Below are positions 28,281-39,346 of a DNA stretch of 64,000 bases, one piece after another (positions within the stretch are counted from its first letter, which is position 1; every line of letters begins with the position of its first letter). Below the pieces are notes generated by a model. The model ran no database searches. It was not told where the DNA came from and saw only the letters and a list, made by a program, of their open reading frames with translations. This DNA is from Anastrepha obliqua. Its lineage: Eukaryota; Arthropoda; Insecta; Diptera; Tephritidae. Where the stretch lies: contig NC_072897.1 of NCBI RefSeq assembly GCF_027943255.1, positions 46,040,044 to 46,104,043 on the forward strand. Direction: 5' to 3'. The position numbers and the translations under genes are program-made.

Positions 28281-28930
28281 TCTTTTCTATTCCCGAATAA
28301 GCCTCTTGTGGTTCTCCTGAACATCACGGTATCGCTCCCACTCCTCAGAAAGGAGTTTCTCAACAGCCGTCTCAACTGCCTGTTCTTTTCGAAGTATTTT
28401 TGTCAACGCTCCCCTAAACTTCTGGCAGTCCGTTTTTCTGGGGTTTCTAGAGGACAATGGCATTTGTGCCTCCTCGCCACACTGAAACTCAATGTACCTG
28501 TGGTCTGAGCCCGAATCTTCGGTAAGGAGTGTCCAGTTCTTGATTGACCACCCAAGTTTTGAGTTTGATAGGGTGAGATCACTCACCTCCTGCCTTCTAG
28601 CAGTTACAAACGTTGGCTGTGAGCCCTCGCTATGTATGTCTACGCAAGAGGACGCGATAAATTCGAATAGTCGAGAGTCTCGTCCATTGCACTTACTGCT
28701 GCCTCAGATTGTATGCTGGGCATTAGCATCGCAACATAGGATAAGGCCCAGATTGCGCCGCTCACAGAACCTCACGAGACTAGTGGGCTTCCCAGGTAGT
28801 AGTGCGTCACCGTCAAGGGACGGTAGCTGCAGTAACCGTCCGCGCCAATCATTTAGGAAAGACGTGGAAACTGACCGTCCCAAAGAAGAGACTCAGACGG
28901 TTTCCGTACCGTGAGGCCATAACATCAACA
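28280..28930 (-). pseudogene. LINE APE-type endonuclease C-terminal part (remnant)
   Basis: Reverse frames read CDANAQHTI then a stop, GSSKCNGRDSRLFEFIASSC and EVSDLTLSNSKLGWSIKNW, then EDSGSDHRYIEFQCGEE. The GDANAHH, DLTLSN and SDHR-I blocks are those of R1/LOA/I-type endonucleases. The N-terminal Asn and Glu blocks are not seen. Confidence 0.75.
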
Positions 28931-28936
28931 CTGGCC

Positions 28937-29737
28937 TCATCCACCCGCACCACAAGAGGAGCCCCTTCCTTTCTTTGCCGGTTTTTGCTCTTGGTGTACG
29001 AGAGGTATCGCTAAAGTCTCGTGCTGATGCCCGGACATGTTACTGACCACGGTCCTGATCCACTCGAAGTTGGCCAGAGACGCGCACGTCACCCTTATGG
29101 TGCCGTCCTTTGACTCATAGGCCGTCGCGTTGGCTTCAGGATCGGCAAGGACAGGCAATAACCTGACGCATCAGTCGAGTGCCTCAGTAGAACATTTTCC
29201 CGCCACATTGACTAGCGCTAAGACCGCGCTCGTACCTTGGGGCGTCGTGGCTCGGCCAGTAGCGACAGCTGCAGGGCAGGGAGGTGTACTGCTTTCAGCC
29301 ACCGTCCTTCTTCGCTTACCTCGAGAGCGAAACAGCTTGGGAGCGCCCGTGCCCACCGAGGATTTGGTAGCTTCCGTGGGTGTCACTTCCGCTGACCGAG
29401 GTCTTTTGGAAGACACAGACGCAGAACAGCCCGCAGAGCCCCATAAGGATTTCTCCCGCGTGACCCTTGCCCGCCGCTTTTTTCTCTCCCTCCTTGCCAC
29501 AATCTTCGATTTCCCGTTTGCTTTGGGAGGTCGTGCTGCCACCGAAGAGACCTCACAACTCAGGCCCTCCGAATCAGGGAGACGTTTTTCAGACTTTGAA
29601 GAAGAGGAGATTGCGATAGCAAACCCGGTCTCCTCCAGGATGCGCTCTCGCTCATAGAGCTGAGAGACTTGGGTAATGGTTGGGGCCTCCAGAATCCATA
29701 CCCCTGCCGCCGAAGCCTTTGTGTTGTCCATTACCAA
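28937..29737 (-). pseudogene. LINE ORF1 (gag-like, basic, no zinc knuckle visible)
   Basis: The main frame (29171-29737, 188 codons) begins MVMDNTKASAAGVWILEAPT, has a predicted helix (QLYERERILEETGFAIAIS), and a basic stretch KIVARRERKKRRARVTREKS. It continues in another frame (28937-29158) as DGTIRVTCASLANFEWIRTV, a fold resembling RNA-binding ORF1 tails. It is the first ORF of the LINE, near its 5' end. One frameshift separates the parts. Confidence 0.6.
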
Positions 29738-30093
29738 GGATGGTTTTATTCGGGACTCCTCCCTAGGCAGTTTGGTTCGCGAATGGCGCCCTGATTCTAT
29801 GCCAACTTTGAGTCATCATACAAGTGTTGAACCTACCCCATAAGGGAAGGCCACTCTTGTGATTTCAGTCTTTCCCTATCCACCACCTGGGACGCGCTCG
29901 ATGGGAGATCCGGCAACTCCTCACGGAGAAGAGTGTTATTAAAGTTGCTCTCACGAGAGGTATGAAGTAATCTTAAGATTCACGCGAAAGCAGATAGGTA
30001 TCATACGAATCAGATATGCAATGAAAACTGTTGAAATTAGGAACTGTTGGTTTCAGAAAAAATAAATTTAGGGTTTTGGAATAAATACTGCCG

Positions 30094-30510
30094 GCAAGTT
30101 TTTATGAGTCCAGTAGACTTAAGATGGAAGTCTCGGAAAATGAATGGGTTTAAGGCAGATGCCCTTTTTGACCATTTGTATCTCCGGAAAGACTATGCTA
30201 TACTCATTTTATGTTTTCGTATTAACTGAAACCAAACTTTGTCCATTGGCGAAAAATTGTTTCCTAAAATTACTATTATTGCCTCCAGGATAGTATTCAT
30301 TCATAAAAAATTTAGAGACATTATTCTCGATTTCAACTCTCTTCGAATCACTATATTCAAGAACTAGAGTTTTTATATACACATATTATTCAACATTTGG
30401 CTTAAGCAATACTAAACCTACAAAGCCGGTGACCTTTAAGAAGCAAACGCAATTTGCTTGCATTTCATGACATACTACTTAATTTAAAGCCATCTGAAAT
30501 GTTTTAAATA
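30094..30510. repeat. 418-bp tandem duplication, first copy
   Basis: Starts GGCAAGTTTTTATGAG and ends ATGTTTTAAATA. It is repeated at 30512-30928 with scattered substitutions (roughly one in fifteen by eye). No ORF. Not LTR-like: the copies are adjacent and lack TG...CA ends. Confidence 0.85.
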
Positions 30511-30511
30511 T

Positions 30512-30928
30512 GCAAGTTTTTATGAGTTCAGTAGACTTAAGATGGAAATATCGGAAAATGAAGGGGTTTAAGGCACACGCCCTTTTTGATCATTTGTATC
30601 TCCGGAAAGACTATGATATTCTCATTTTATGTTTTCGTATTAACTGAAACCAAACTTTGTCCATTGGCGAAAAATTGTTTCCTAAAATTACTATTATTGC
30701 CTCCAAGATAATATTTATTCATAAAAAATTTAGAGACATTATTCTCGTTTTTAACTCTTTTCGAATCACTATATTCAAGAAATAGAGTTTTTATTTACAC
30801 ATATTATTCAATATTTGGCTTAAGCAATATTAAACCTATAAGGTCGGGGACCTTTAAGAAACAAACGGTATTTGCTTGCATTTCATTACATACTACTTAA
30901 TTTAAAGCCATCTGAAATGTTTTAAATA
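30512..30928. repeat. 418-bp tandem duplication, second copy
   Basis: Second copy of the unit at 30094. The junction is clean (TTTTAAATA/TGCAAGTTT). The shared sequence AAACTTTGTCCATTGGCG may identify a family by search. Confidence 0.85.
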
Positions 30929-32468
30929 AGCTTTCCGCTTGTTGGTCACTCAAGCGTGAGGGAGCATGCGAATATACCTTCCAAGCCCCTTTGGTGCGTA
31001 GGCTCTTTTGTGGTACGGTATACTTTTATATATTTTATAAATTTGTATGTATATTAGTACGTTTGATATATATACCCTGCAAGAAAATCTACTCGAATAT
31101 GCTAATGCCGGTAACTATTATAAAGTACAATATATACAATACGTGCTAGTTGGCATTGCTACCCATGAGTTGATACGTATGATAGGTAAATCTACATGCA
31201 AACTTGTAAATGTACGTACATATGTACATACAACATATGTATATATATGTAAAACATATGTTTGTATAAATATATTTCGGCGGATTTATTCTTTGTTAGG
31301 AACCCCTACACACATATTTGTGTACACCTTGATTGAGGAACTTTTAGCGCTAAGCCGTCCTCGAACAGGAACTGAGATCTTGTTTTATAGCTGAGCAGAG
31401 AGATGTAATCATTTTGGGATAAACATTTTGGGTGTAAGGACCATAGGAAGAGTGTATTGAGTTATTACGTGTTATTGTTTATTTATTGAGGGTTGAGACT
31501 TCAAAACGTATTTATCTGCGCTCATTCTTAAGTACTACTTTCAGAGGCTGATTATTATGTAGAGGATAAACGCTCCAACCGTTGTACAACGATTTGGAAG
31601 GCTATTTAGTATACACGTTCCAACATGATATAAGATACATAACGCGTTGTCCAACTTTATCATTCTTATATTCGTAGTGTTGAACATTTCGCAAAATGCA
31701 GGAAATTATAGAAATTTGTTCAATAATTATAATTGATGAAATTTTATTTTATTTAATATATTATATTTTTTTTTTACATTTTTTAATTTTTTTTTCAATA
31801 ATTTGAAATTTATTATTTTTTTAATATTTTTTCTGGGTAAATAACTAAAAAGAAATACGTACATATGTAAACAAAGTTAGTTGTACAATATGCGTATACA
31901 CGTTCCAACTCATTGTACAACCGCTAACTCCGCCCACCATAACTTGAAACATTTTAATTTTCATGCAACCGTTGGACCAACATGGAAATCGGTTGTACAA
32001 TCATGCTATACTCGTACATGATACGAGTACAACAGTTTATCTAACATGTCCCTGTTGATACAACAGCTGAAGCGTGTATACTTTGCATTAAAATCAGTGG
32101 TAATTAGTATTGCGGCGCTGTCGTGAAAAAATGTGATCAGTCAGGCTTTATTAAAAATTTATCCGTACACTTAGTGCTATAAGTCTACTCTCCTTTTTGG
32201 GTAGTTTAAAAAGTAACACGAAAAAAGCTTTTTAAATATATTTTTTTTAGCTATCTAATGATTTAAACTGATTGAATAAAATACATAATTCATTTTAGAT
32301 CACACCATTCAACAAATAAATAATACATATTATTTGAAACGCAAAAATGAAATACTCCAGAAGTATACACTCATTTATAAAATATTTAAAATATTGAAAA
32401 AGATGTAAAAAAAATATGCACGTTTTTAGTAGCTTATTGAGTACTCACGACACTTCTTCAAGTCTATT
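30929..32468. other. Spacer with microsatellites; no gene seen
   Basis: Contains ACATATGTA-type repeats (31200-31260). A 16-bp direct repeat GTATACACGTTCCAAC occurs at 31609-31624 and 31894-31909 beside several TTGTACAA motifs, which may mark an unrecognised MITE. No coding region recognised. Confidence 0.4.
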
Positions 32469-32622
32469 GAGCAAACACCAAAATTAAGAAAAAGTTTTGT
32501 TTTTAATAGAAGTCACCACTCGGCTGGCAATGCCAAGCCTCCGACTGTATTTATGCTGTGAAATGGATCCTCATAAAAAATATCTGCCGTTCGGAGTCGG
32601 CTTAAAACAGTAGGTCCTTCCT
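32469..32622 (+). mobile_element. tRNA-derived SINE fragment (same family as 52861-57550)
   Basis: Reads AACACCAAAATTAAGAAA, CACTCGGCTGGCAATGCCAA, GCCTCCGACTGTATTT and ATCTGCCGTTCGGAGTCGGC, the same body as at 57310-57410. The promoter half is missing. Tc1 transposase sequence begins immediately to the right. Confidence 0.7.
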
Positions 32623-33200
32623 TTTTTTGGGCATTGAGTTTACCAATTTGGTAGTCTCTTCGACAGAAATATTCTTCCATTCTTCTCACATAACTTCTGT
32701 CAAGACCTCTTTGCATATAATTTGATGTTTCTTTATATTTCATTCCATAAGTGCCAATAAGTATTCAAAAGGGTTTAAATCAAGTGGGCAATAGCTTGGG
32801 GGCATATAGAGATGAACTTTACTATGTATATGAGCCATATAATTGAGGTCGTTGTTTTGTTGAAAGCAGTTATATTTTGATATCATTGTTGCTAATAAAT
32901 TTTCTTTATTCAGCGATTTACTGGAGTTCTTCTCGAAACTTACGTTCATCCGAAGAAATAACCTTTTTCCAAAATTCTGTATATGTTCATTTACGAAAGC
33001 AATATGTTTTTGCTTATTTGTTATGGAAATAAATGGCTTCTACCAAGCAACCCTTTCATGACAACTGGATTTTCTTAAGATTCATTTCTTAGTTGAAGTA
33101 CCAATATATTTTTTAAACTTATTCCTTATTTTTTCTTTTACCTTTAAAGCAGTTATCTTTCCTATATTTTCGTAGCTTTAAATTACTGTCGGAACTTCCT
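32623..33200 (-). pseudogene. Tc1-like transposase (remnant)
   Basis: Reverse frames read NCFQQNNDLNYMAHI (the second-Asp block, Asp changed to Asn), CPLDLNPFEYLLALME (the SPDLNPIE block, distorted), EEWKNISVEETTKLVNSMPK (the conserved C-terminal helix). The upstream first-Asp region near 32945 reads FRRNN. Stops and substituted catalytic residues make it an old relic. TIRs not found. Confidence 0.75.
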
Positions 33201-33560
33201 ATTTGTCTAAAGTTTTGGACTTTTTACACAATTTTATTATGATTTTCCTCTCGCAGATATTAATTTCTTTTCTTCCCTTGTAAGGCTCCACGCATAGAAA
33301 AGCAATAAACTAGTAACTAAAACTTTTCTCATCAAAAAATCGTCCTAACAACACAAGAAGCGAGTTCGCAAATGATGAGCGCACACTTTTTACATTCCCC
33401 TTTATATATGTACTTATATATTATATTACCGAAAATAAGTACCTGTGGCGACACATTAGTAAACAACCAACACATGACAGTAAACAACAAAAATGACAGC
33501 TCACACAGAGCTGTAGCGCGAAATGATGATGAAGATTTTACCCTTAGAATTTCATTGACA
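33201..33560. other. Spacer, no gene seen
   Basis: AT-rich. A TE junction may lie near 33560, where the RTE fragment starts. Confidence 0.4.
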
Positions 33561-33561
33561 A

Positions 33562-34352
33562 ATTCTTCTTCTTCTTGATTGGCGCGATAAACGCTTACGC
33601 GGTTTTGGCCGAGTTCGACAAAGTGCGCCAGTCCTTTCCTTCTCCAGTCTTTTCCTTCTCCTTCTCCAGTCCTTCTCCACCTGATCTTTCCAATGCAGAG
33701 GAAGCCTTCCTCTTCCTCTGCTACCACCAGCTAGTACCGCATCGAATATTTTCAGAGCCGGGACATTTGTATCCATTCGGACTACATGATTTAGCCAACG
33801 AAACCGCTGGATCTTTATTCACTCCGCAATGTCTATGTCGTCGTAAAGCTCATACAGTTCATAGTTCCATCGCCTACGATATTCGCCGTCACCAACGAAC
33901 AAAGGTTCAAAAATCTTTCGCGGAATCTTTCTCTCAAACACTCCAAGGGACGCCTCATCGGATGCTCTCATCGTCCAAACTTCTGCGCCATACGATAAGG
34001 CGGGCATGATGAGTACCTTATAAAGTGCTAGTTTTGTTTGTCCAGAGAGGTTTTACTACTCAATTGCCTACTTAGTCCAAAAGATTCTTCGTTGGATTTC
34101 GAGACTGACATTGTTATAGGTGTTAATGCTGATTTATAAATGAACGAAGTCTTTTACAACCTCGAAATAATAACTGTCAACAGTGACGTGGGTGTCGTTA
34201 CGCGAATGCACTGACTGTTTTGTTTGATGACAGGAGGTACTTCGTTTTATCCTCGTTCACCTCCAGACGATGATATTAATATCATCGGCATATGACAACA
34301 ATTGTACGCTCTTATAAAAAAATGTGCCTTGGTGATTAATTTCTGCGGCAAT
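33562..34352 (-). mobile_element. RTE 3' fragment, degenerate
   Basis: Begins on the plus strand with the family 3' tail (TTCTTCTTCTTGATTGGCGC) and extends to the YADD region, where ATCATCGGCATATGACAACA encodes a decayed box. Reverse-frame pieces include VLAGGSRGRGRLPLHWKDQV and ALSYGAEVWTMRASDEASLG. It contains a small tandem duplication of CTTTTCCTTCTCC (33640-33670). 5'-truncated near 34352. Confidence 0.85.
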
Positions 34353-34480
34353 AGAAAGAGCGTTGAATTATGACACCAAGTGTATATTTACAGCGGTATT
34401 GAGCACTATGTAATAATTATTAAATAAAATAAAAGTTAAGTTAAAAGGTAGTTATTTAATAAAAGAAGAGTTAATATGAA

Positions 34481-34505
34481 TTAGGTTAGGTTAGGTTAGG
34501 TTAGC
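34481..34505 (+). repeat. (TTAGG)n-like 3' tail of a LINE
   Basis: Five tandem TTAGG-type units at the 3' terminus of the reverse-strand LINE. The first unit overlaps the TSD (ending ATTAG), so the exact tail boundary is ambiguous. Flies lack TTAGG telomeres, so a telomere fragment is not implied. Confidence 0.8.
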
Positions 34506-34569
34506 CTGGTTGGCAATAAGCCACGCATAGACCTTTTGGTCCCTAGCGATACCAGATGGAGACCGACCT

Positions 34570-34966
34570 TTATGAATACCTGAAGTAGACATCATGCAGG
34601 ATGTCAGCGCTTTTGACGAATCTAAGTAGGGCTGGGAGCTCCGCTTTTGAGACGTCTTCCAGACCCTCAAACAGTGGGGCTCCCAGGCATCTTAGTCGCG
34701 TTTTTAATAATGCCGGACAAACGCACAGAAGTTGCATTTTCTCTGCATTTGTTGTTAGCAATCCCTATCTTGTACGCATATGCAGCCAATAGATTGTGGC
34801 CTGTTAGCATACCTATGATAGTTCTGCATTCCTTTCGCGAGAGCGTAAGTACCAATGGAGTCAATTTTTTGTCGTTAGTTCTACACATGACTTTTGCTGT
34901 TGTGCATGTGGTCAGGTTAGCCCCCCTAGCTTCCACTTGCCTTTTCATGTGGTCGTCCATTTCGTT
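34570..34966 (-). pseudogene. LINE Cys/His C-terminal tail (frameshifted)
   Basis: Follows RNase H in the next frame: LSRKECRTIIGMLTGHNLLA and AYKIGIANNKCRENA, then after a shift CVCPALLKTRLRCLGAPL and LPALLRFVKSADIL. Same tail type as at 21613 and 26062. Confidence 0.75.
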
Positions 34967-35488
34967 CTATATTGTGTTTAGCGGTTTTGGTATGTCGCTC
35001 TCTTGTTCAAATGGTAGTCTCACAGCATATTTTGCTATCTCATCTACTATTTCGTTCCCCATAATGCCTTTGTGACCAGGTACCCAGTAGATATGCAGCC
35101 TATTGTTTCCGGCTAGCCTTTCTATGGCCTCCCTGCTCCGTCGAACATTTTTGGACTTAATACAATATGAGCTTATTGCTCTTATTGCTGCTTGACTATC
35201 CACGTATATATTAATTGTTGAGTTCTTTCTTGATCTAGTGTAGGCTAGCTCCGCGGCCTTCTCCACAGCAAAAACTTCCGCCTGGAAAATACTGCTGTGG
35301 TCTGGCAGCTTGATAGGCTGCCTTATTCCTAGTTTTGAGCAGTAAAAACCCGCTACCACTCCGTCTGGAGTTTTCGAGCCGTCTGTATAGATGTGAAAAG
35401 TTCTATGGCCAGGCTTCATGCCTTCGTGCCATCCCTCCTCTTCAATTGTAGTACGAAACCTTCTCTCCCAATTAAAGTACGGAGTCAT
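34967..35488 (-). pseudogene. LINE RNase H domain (open, 173 codons)
   Basis: All RNase H catalytic blocks are present in one frame: FHIYTDGSKTPDGVVAG (Asp), SIFQAEVFAVEKAAELA (Glu), INIYVDSQAAIRAIS (Asp), HIYWVPGHKGIMGNEIVDE (His/Asp). The domain would degrade LINE RNA after first-strand synthesis. It is a fragment of a larger ORF2 and has no start of its own. Confidence 0.85.
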
Positions 35489-35549
35489 GTAGTCCGTGCC
35501 ACCTGAGCTCCACTTTCCTATTGAGCTGTGACCGGTTAATATGAATTAG

Positions 35550-36940
35550 TTATACATTTTTGGTCTATACTTACTGTATTTTACTGGCTAAAATTTTATA
35601 TGGCAACCTCGCACGTTCATTTCATTTCACTGCAAACGTGACGCCATATTTATAGCTTAATTCACTATAAGTAAGTATATTTAGTGAATGGTAACCTATG
35701 TTTGTATTCATGCTACCATATAAAATGATGTTTTTAATTAAGAAATTTTATTAAAAATATACATATAATATTTTTGGCGTTTTCTTCGAAAATTTGCTCT
35801 TAAGTGTACCAAAATCTTGCAAAGTATCAAATGTTTTGTTGGTTACGTGATTGGAAAGAAAATATCACATTTTTTCAAATCTCCCAAATTTAACTGCTGA
35901 TTTCCACTTCCCCATGGTTGTAACTTACAACTTGCAGACTACCAGGCAGATATTAACTCATATGGTAAGTTAACCTGTTGACTTGCTGTGCCTCGCTTCA
36001 TAAAACTGATGAGAATATAATGATAATAAAAGACATCAATGAAACGAAAGCGCACGGTCCGGTTAACTACAATGTACTTAATAAAAACTTTTACATCGTA
36101 GGGTAACATTGAATTTTGCACGAGTGGACCTTAGAAAATATAAAAACAGACAAAACGAGGACATAAAAAAAATCTTTTCAGCATTTTGCCCCAAATTCAA
36201 GCTTTTCTCACGGGGTATCCTATTAAAACGCATTAACTGTCCGCACACGCCCCATATACTCTTATGTAAATGCTCACGTGTTACTCTACCAACCACAATG
36301 CAAAGAGCTTTGTCGTACCACCGCTTTACCACCCTTTTTTATAACTGCCAGAATAAGTTTTTTTTTATTTTAGTATGTAGTGCTTTATTTGTTCTTTTTT
36401 TTATACAAAAATGGGTGTACGAATTTAGTTTCCTTTTGGTTTGCGTGTTTTTACTTCTATATCTTATTTATTCGTTTCTCTACTTTTTGTTTTCGTTATA
36501 GCATACGCCATATTTGTTTTATATGCACCCTTGCAGTTATTCAAACACCCTTAGCTCCACCTTAGTGTGTGTGCGAGAATGCAATAGTTATGTTATTCAA
36601 TCATTCTCTCTTTTTTTATCTCGGCTCTTTGCTTTTACATACTAGATGGTATGACATAGGAAATTGATTCCGTTGATGTCGGCACTGGAGCTATTACCAT
36701 TCAAGATGTATCCACTCCTACTAAAACCCTGTACTTGTATCGCTTTCTCAACATTACTATGAGTGCTCTCTTTCTGGAAACCCTTACGCTCAAAGAACAA
36801 ATATTATATGAGAAAGTCCACGCTTACTCAGCTGGATAGGAAAGAGAGGTGCAGGCACAAAGTCAACGCCACGAAAGGCTAACGACATTACCGTCGCACT
36901 GTGGCGTGTATTCGTGCGAAACACATGCAAAAATTTAATC
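35550..36940. other. Spacer, no gene identified
   Basis: Includes a few unremarkable ORFs: plus 36109-36501 (Phe/Leu-rich from T-rich DNA) and reverse 36078-36332. At 36660-36840 a plus frame reads DVSTPTKTLYLYRFLNITM, protein-like but unassigned; it may belong to the LINE scrap that follows. Confidence 0.35.
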
Positions 36941-36949
36941 CTATCAGTA

Positions 36950-37190
36950 ACCTTAATATAATAGAAGTGGCATGCACAGTGTGAAAAAGAATTACGTAAC
37001 GTCTTCCTTAAAATCTTCCTTGACGGCATACCTATCAATTATGTGCATATGGCTAAAAATGTCGGAATCATTTTCAACCAAAGATTAACTTAAATTAGTC
37101 GTAGGTAAGTTGTACGGAATTTTTCGCTCGCTCTGGACTACGCAACACTTTACTTCTCTACGCATTCGCGTTCTAATTGTTAAAGAGGGC
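36950..37190 (+). pseudogene. LINE RT thumb-region scrap
   Basis: Plus frames read LRNVFLKIFLDGIPINYVHM then AKNVGIIFNQRLT (the LGV-F---L-W block), and GKLYGIFRSLWTTQHFTSLR, resembling the connection region of Jockey/CR1-like RTs. Only about 80 codons are recognisable. Confidence 0.5.
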
Positions 37191-38050
37191 AGCTACTACA
37201 GCATTTTCAAATATTCCATTTTTTTTTTTTGCTTTAAAAATTCATTTACAATGTAAAGAATATCTTTTCAACGTTTTAAGCTTAATAGCTAGTCTAAAAA
37301 GTCCTTATAAAGTCATTGAAGGAATGAGCGTCGAACGAAAGATGAATAAGAAAGAAAACTTCAATCGCGTTCGTCTCGAAATACGTGTTTTTCCGCGCTG
37401 TCGAATATAACTCAAAAAGCAATCAAGATATCAATGTATAATTTTACAGGGATATTTTCTAACATATTGGCCTTCGCATGTACCTCAAATTTTCTATTAA
37501 TTATCGCTAACAATATTATTTTGATCAAATTGTTTATACAAAAATTGTATTTTTTTTCTTTTACACTTCAAATTTTCAGTGATCTTTTTGTGGTCATTAA
37601 AAATAGGTAAGTGCAACAGGTAAAAATTAGGTAATGAAAAATTTGAGTCTGGTTGACTGCAGTTGATTATAAGAGGCTGTACATTCCACGGCGCAAATTA
37701 AAGCAGCCACGTTTAAGCAGCTGTAGCGCCACCATATTATTTTATTTGAAGAAAAATGTGTATATTCATTGAAGCATGAACATTAATATGTAATTTATAA
37801 TATGTTTTTCGCAAAAAAAAAAAGAAAGAACCACTCGTTGGCTAGGAGAGATACCCCCTTAAATCAAATGTAATGCCATCGTTATTACATGTTTGCGAAA
37901 TCTTTGTAAATTGTGTTTATGCCTGTAGTCAAACGCTTAATGCAACACTTCATTCGAGCGAAATTTCTTACCGGCGAGCATTTTTTAAGCCTTGCTCACG
38001 GCCAGTAGACGCTGGGAGCCAAATTTGTCGAATACGGCGGATATGGGAAG
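37191..38050. other. Spacer, no gene identified
   Basis: AT-rich. The reverse strand near 37870-38050 may still hold decayed mariner sequence, but I could not align it. Confidence 0.35.
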
Positions 38051-38059
38051 AATTTTGCC

Positions 38060-38260
38060 ATTGTTTTGAATCATCAATACGTTCTTGGTTTTGGTCAATC
38101 AACCGAGCTCTCTCATAGTCAAATGCTCATGCAATATAAAGCCAACACGTTCTTTTGATGTCTTCATGATGTAAGCTAACTCACGCAACTTCAGTTTTCG
38201 ATCATTCAAACGATTTTGTGGATTTTTTTGGTTGTTTTTTTTTTGGTGTTGCCGCCAGGA
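38060..38260 (-). pseudogene. Classical mariner transposase fragment
   Basis: The reverse frame reads NDRKLKLRELAYIMKTSKER and VGFILHEHLTMRE, matching the second HTH of mariner transposases. The neighbouring LIDQNQERIDDSKQW recalls the segment after it. The catalytic core is not recognisable. Confidence 0.65.
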
Positions 38261-38359
38261 GAGAAAGGATTTAATCTATTTAAAAAAAGTGGAGTAAAAT
38301 TATTTAGCCCTCAATTAGAAATTAAAACCGTGTGATTAACCTTATAGTCTGTGTACAGT

Positions 38360-39310
38360 GTCGATTAGATATAACGCAATCCTTCGATAAAGTCTGGCGT
38401 AAGGCCTGCTATGCAAGCTTAAGTAGGGTTTACCGCACAACTGTTCATAGATCATACTTGGAAAATATACATTTTTTTGTTTAAGTAATTAACTAACTAA
38501 CCTTCACGCATTTAGAGCAAGTGACCACAAGGAAGTGTTCTAGGCCCCGTCTTGTACACTTTGTTCAAGGCAGACCTGCCACAATCAAAGAACACATATA
38601 CATCCACTTATGCAGATAATACTGGCGTCATAGCCAGGAGTACCCTATCCTAAATTGCTTCTGATTACCTGCAAGAAATTCTTAACAGTGTTAGCGACTA
38701 GATGGAAAAATGGCGCATAATAGCTAATGGAAGCAAATCGACACAGATAACATTCACACTTCGAAACAGCTCATGTCCTGCCGTATCTCTTAAAGCGTTC
38801 CAATACCTCAAACAGATAATACCAAATATTTAGGTATTCTATTAGTTCGGCGTTTTACTTTGCGATCGCATATACTTTTAAAGTGAAAGCAGCTTGGACT
38901 GAAACTGCGATCAGAACCAGTGGTTAATCGGCTACAATTCAGCAATTGCACTAGACAATAAAGTGCTTATCTACAAATCCATTCTGAAACCGATATGGAC
39001 GTACGGTGTTCAATTATGAGGCTCAGCTGCAAAATGAAATCTAGAAATTATACAAAGATTTCAGTCAAATCAGCTCCGCATGTGTGCCGATGCGCCATGG
39101 TTTGCATGAAACGAGATATTTAATCCTGACCTAAAAGTTACGACAGTTTTCGAAGAAATAAACAACCTCAGCCAGAGATACAACAACCGACTTGCCACTC
39201 ATCCGAATAACCGAGCAAACAGCCTTTCTAAGATAAACTACTCTTCAAGATTAAAAAAATGTCCGCCTAACGATTTAATGCAAAGATATAAAACGTAAAA
39301 TACGTAAATG
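38360..39310 (+). pseudogene. Jockey-clade LINE RT and C-terminus (remnant)
   Basis: Plus frames read LDITQSFDKVWRKACYASL (IDVAQAFDKVWH block), TKYLGILLVRRFTLRSHI (YLGVHLDRRLTW block), a TYGVQLWG-like block near 39000, and at the end NNLSQRYNNRLATHPNN and SSRLKKCPPNDL. It resembles the open Jockey RT at 18244-19896 but is far more decayed: stops occur about every 30 codons. Its 3' side was the target of hAT-A. Confidence 0.8.
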
Positions 39311-39346
39311 CAAAAGTTATAAAATTGTATAATATATATGTACATA

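Larger units (their letters stand above)
25970..29925 (-). mobile_element. RNase H-bearing LINE (LOA/R1/I-type), near full length with 11-bp TSD
   Basis: The 11-bp repeat GAGAAGAGTGT flanks the element at 25959-25969 and 29926-29936. On the reverse strand it runs ORF1, EN, RT, RNase H, Cys/His tail, and a 3' A-rich tail (T-rich on the plus strand, 25970-25994). At 3.96 kb it is short for such a LINE, because the RT palm and EN carry deletions. Many frameshifts show it is old although the TSD is intact. Confidence 0.85.
34485..35534 (-). mobile_element. 5'-truncated RNase H LINE with TTAGG-like tail and 15-bp TSD
   Basis: GTTAATATGAATTAG flanks the element exactly (34470-34484 and 35535-35549). 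The reverse strand carries the RNase H domain and Cys/His tail, then a 3' tail made of CTAAC units (TTAGG on the plus strand). Everything upstream of RNase H was lost at insertion, the usual result of incomplete reverse transcription. Confidence 0.9.

Noticed and set aside
30094..30928. Pair of LTRs
   Set aside because: The repeats are immediately adjacent with no internal region, and lack TG...CA ends, primer-binding site or target duplication.
34481..34505. TTAGG repeats as a telomere or interstitial telomeric site
   Set aside because: They sit exactly at the 3' end of a LINE bounded by a TSD, so they are its tail; five units in a fly do not indicate a telomere.
36109..36501. 130-codon Phe/Leu-rich plus-strand ORF suggesting membrane segments
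   Set aside because: The hydrophobicity comes from T-rich DNA; no signal peptide, splice context or family motif supports a gene.
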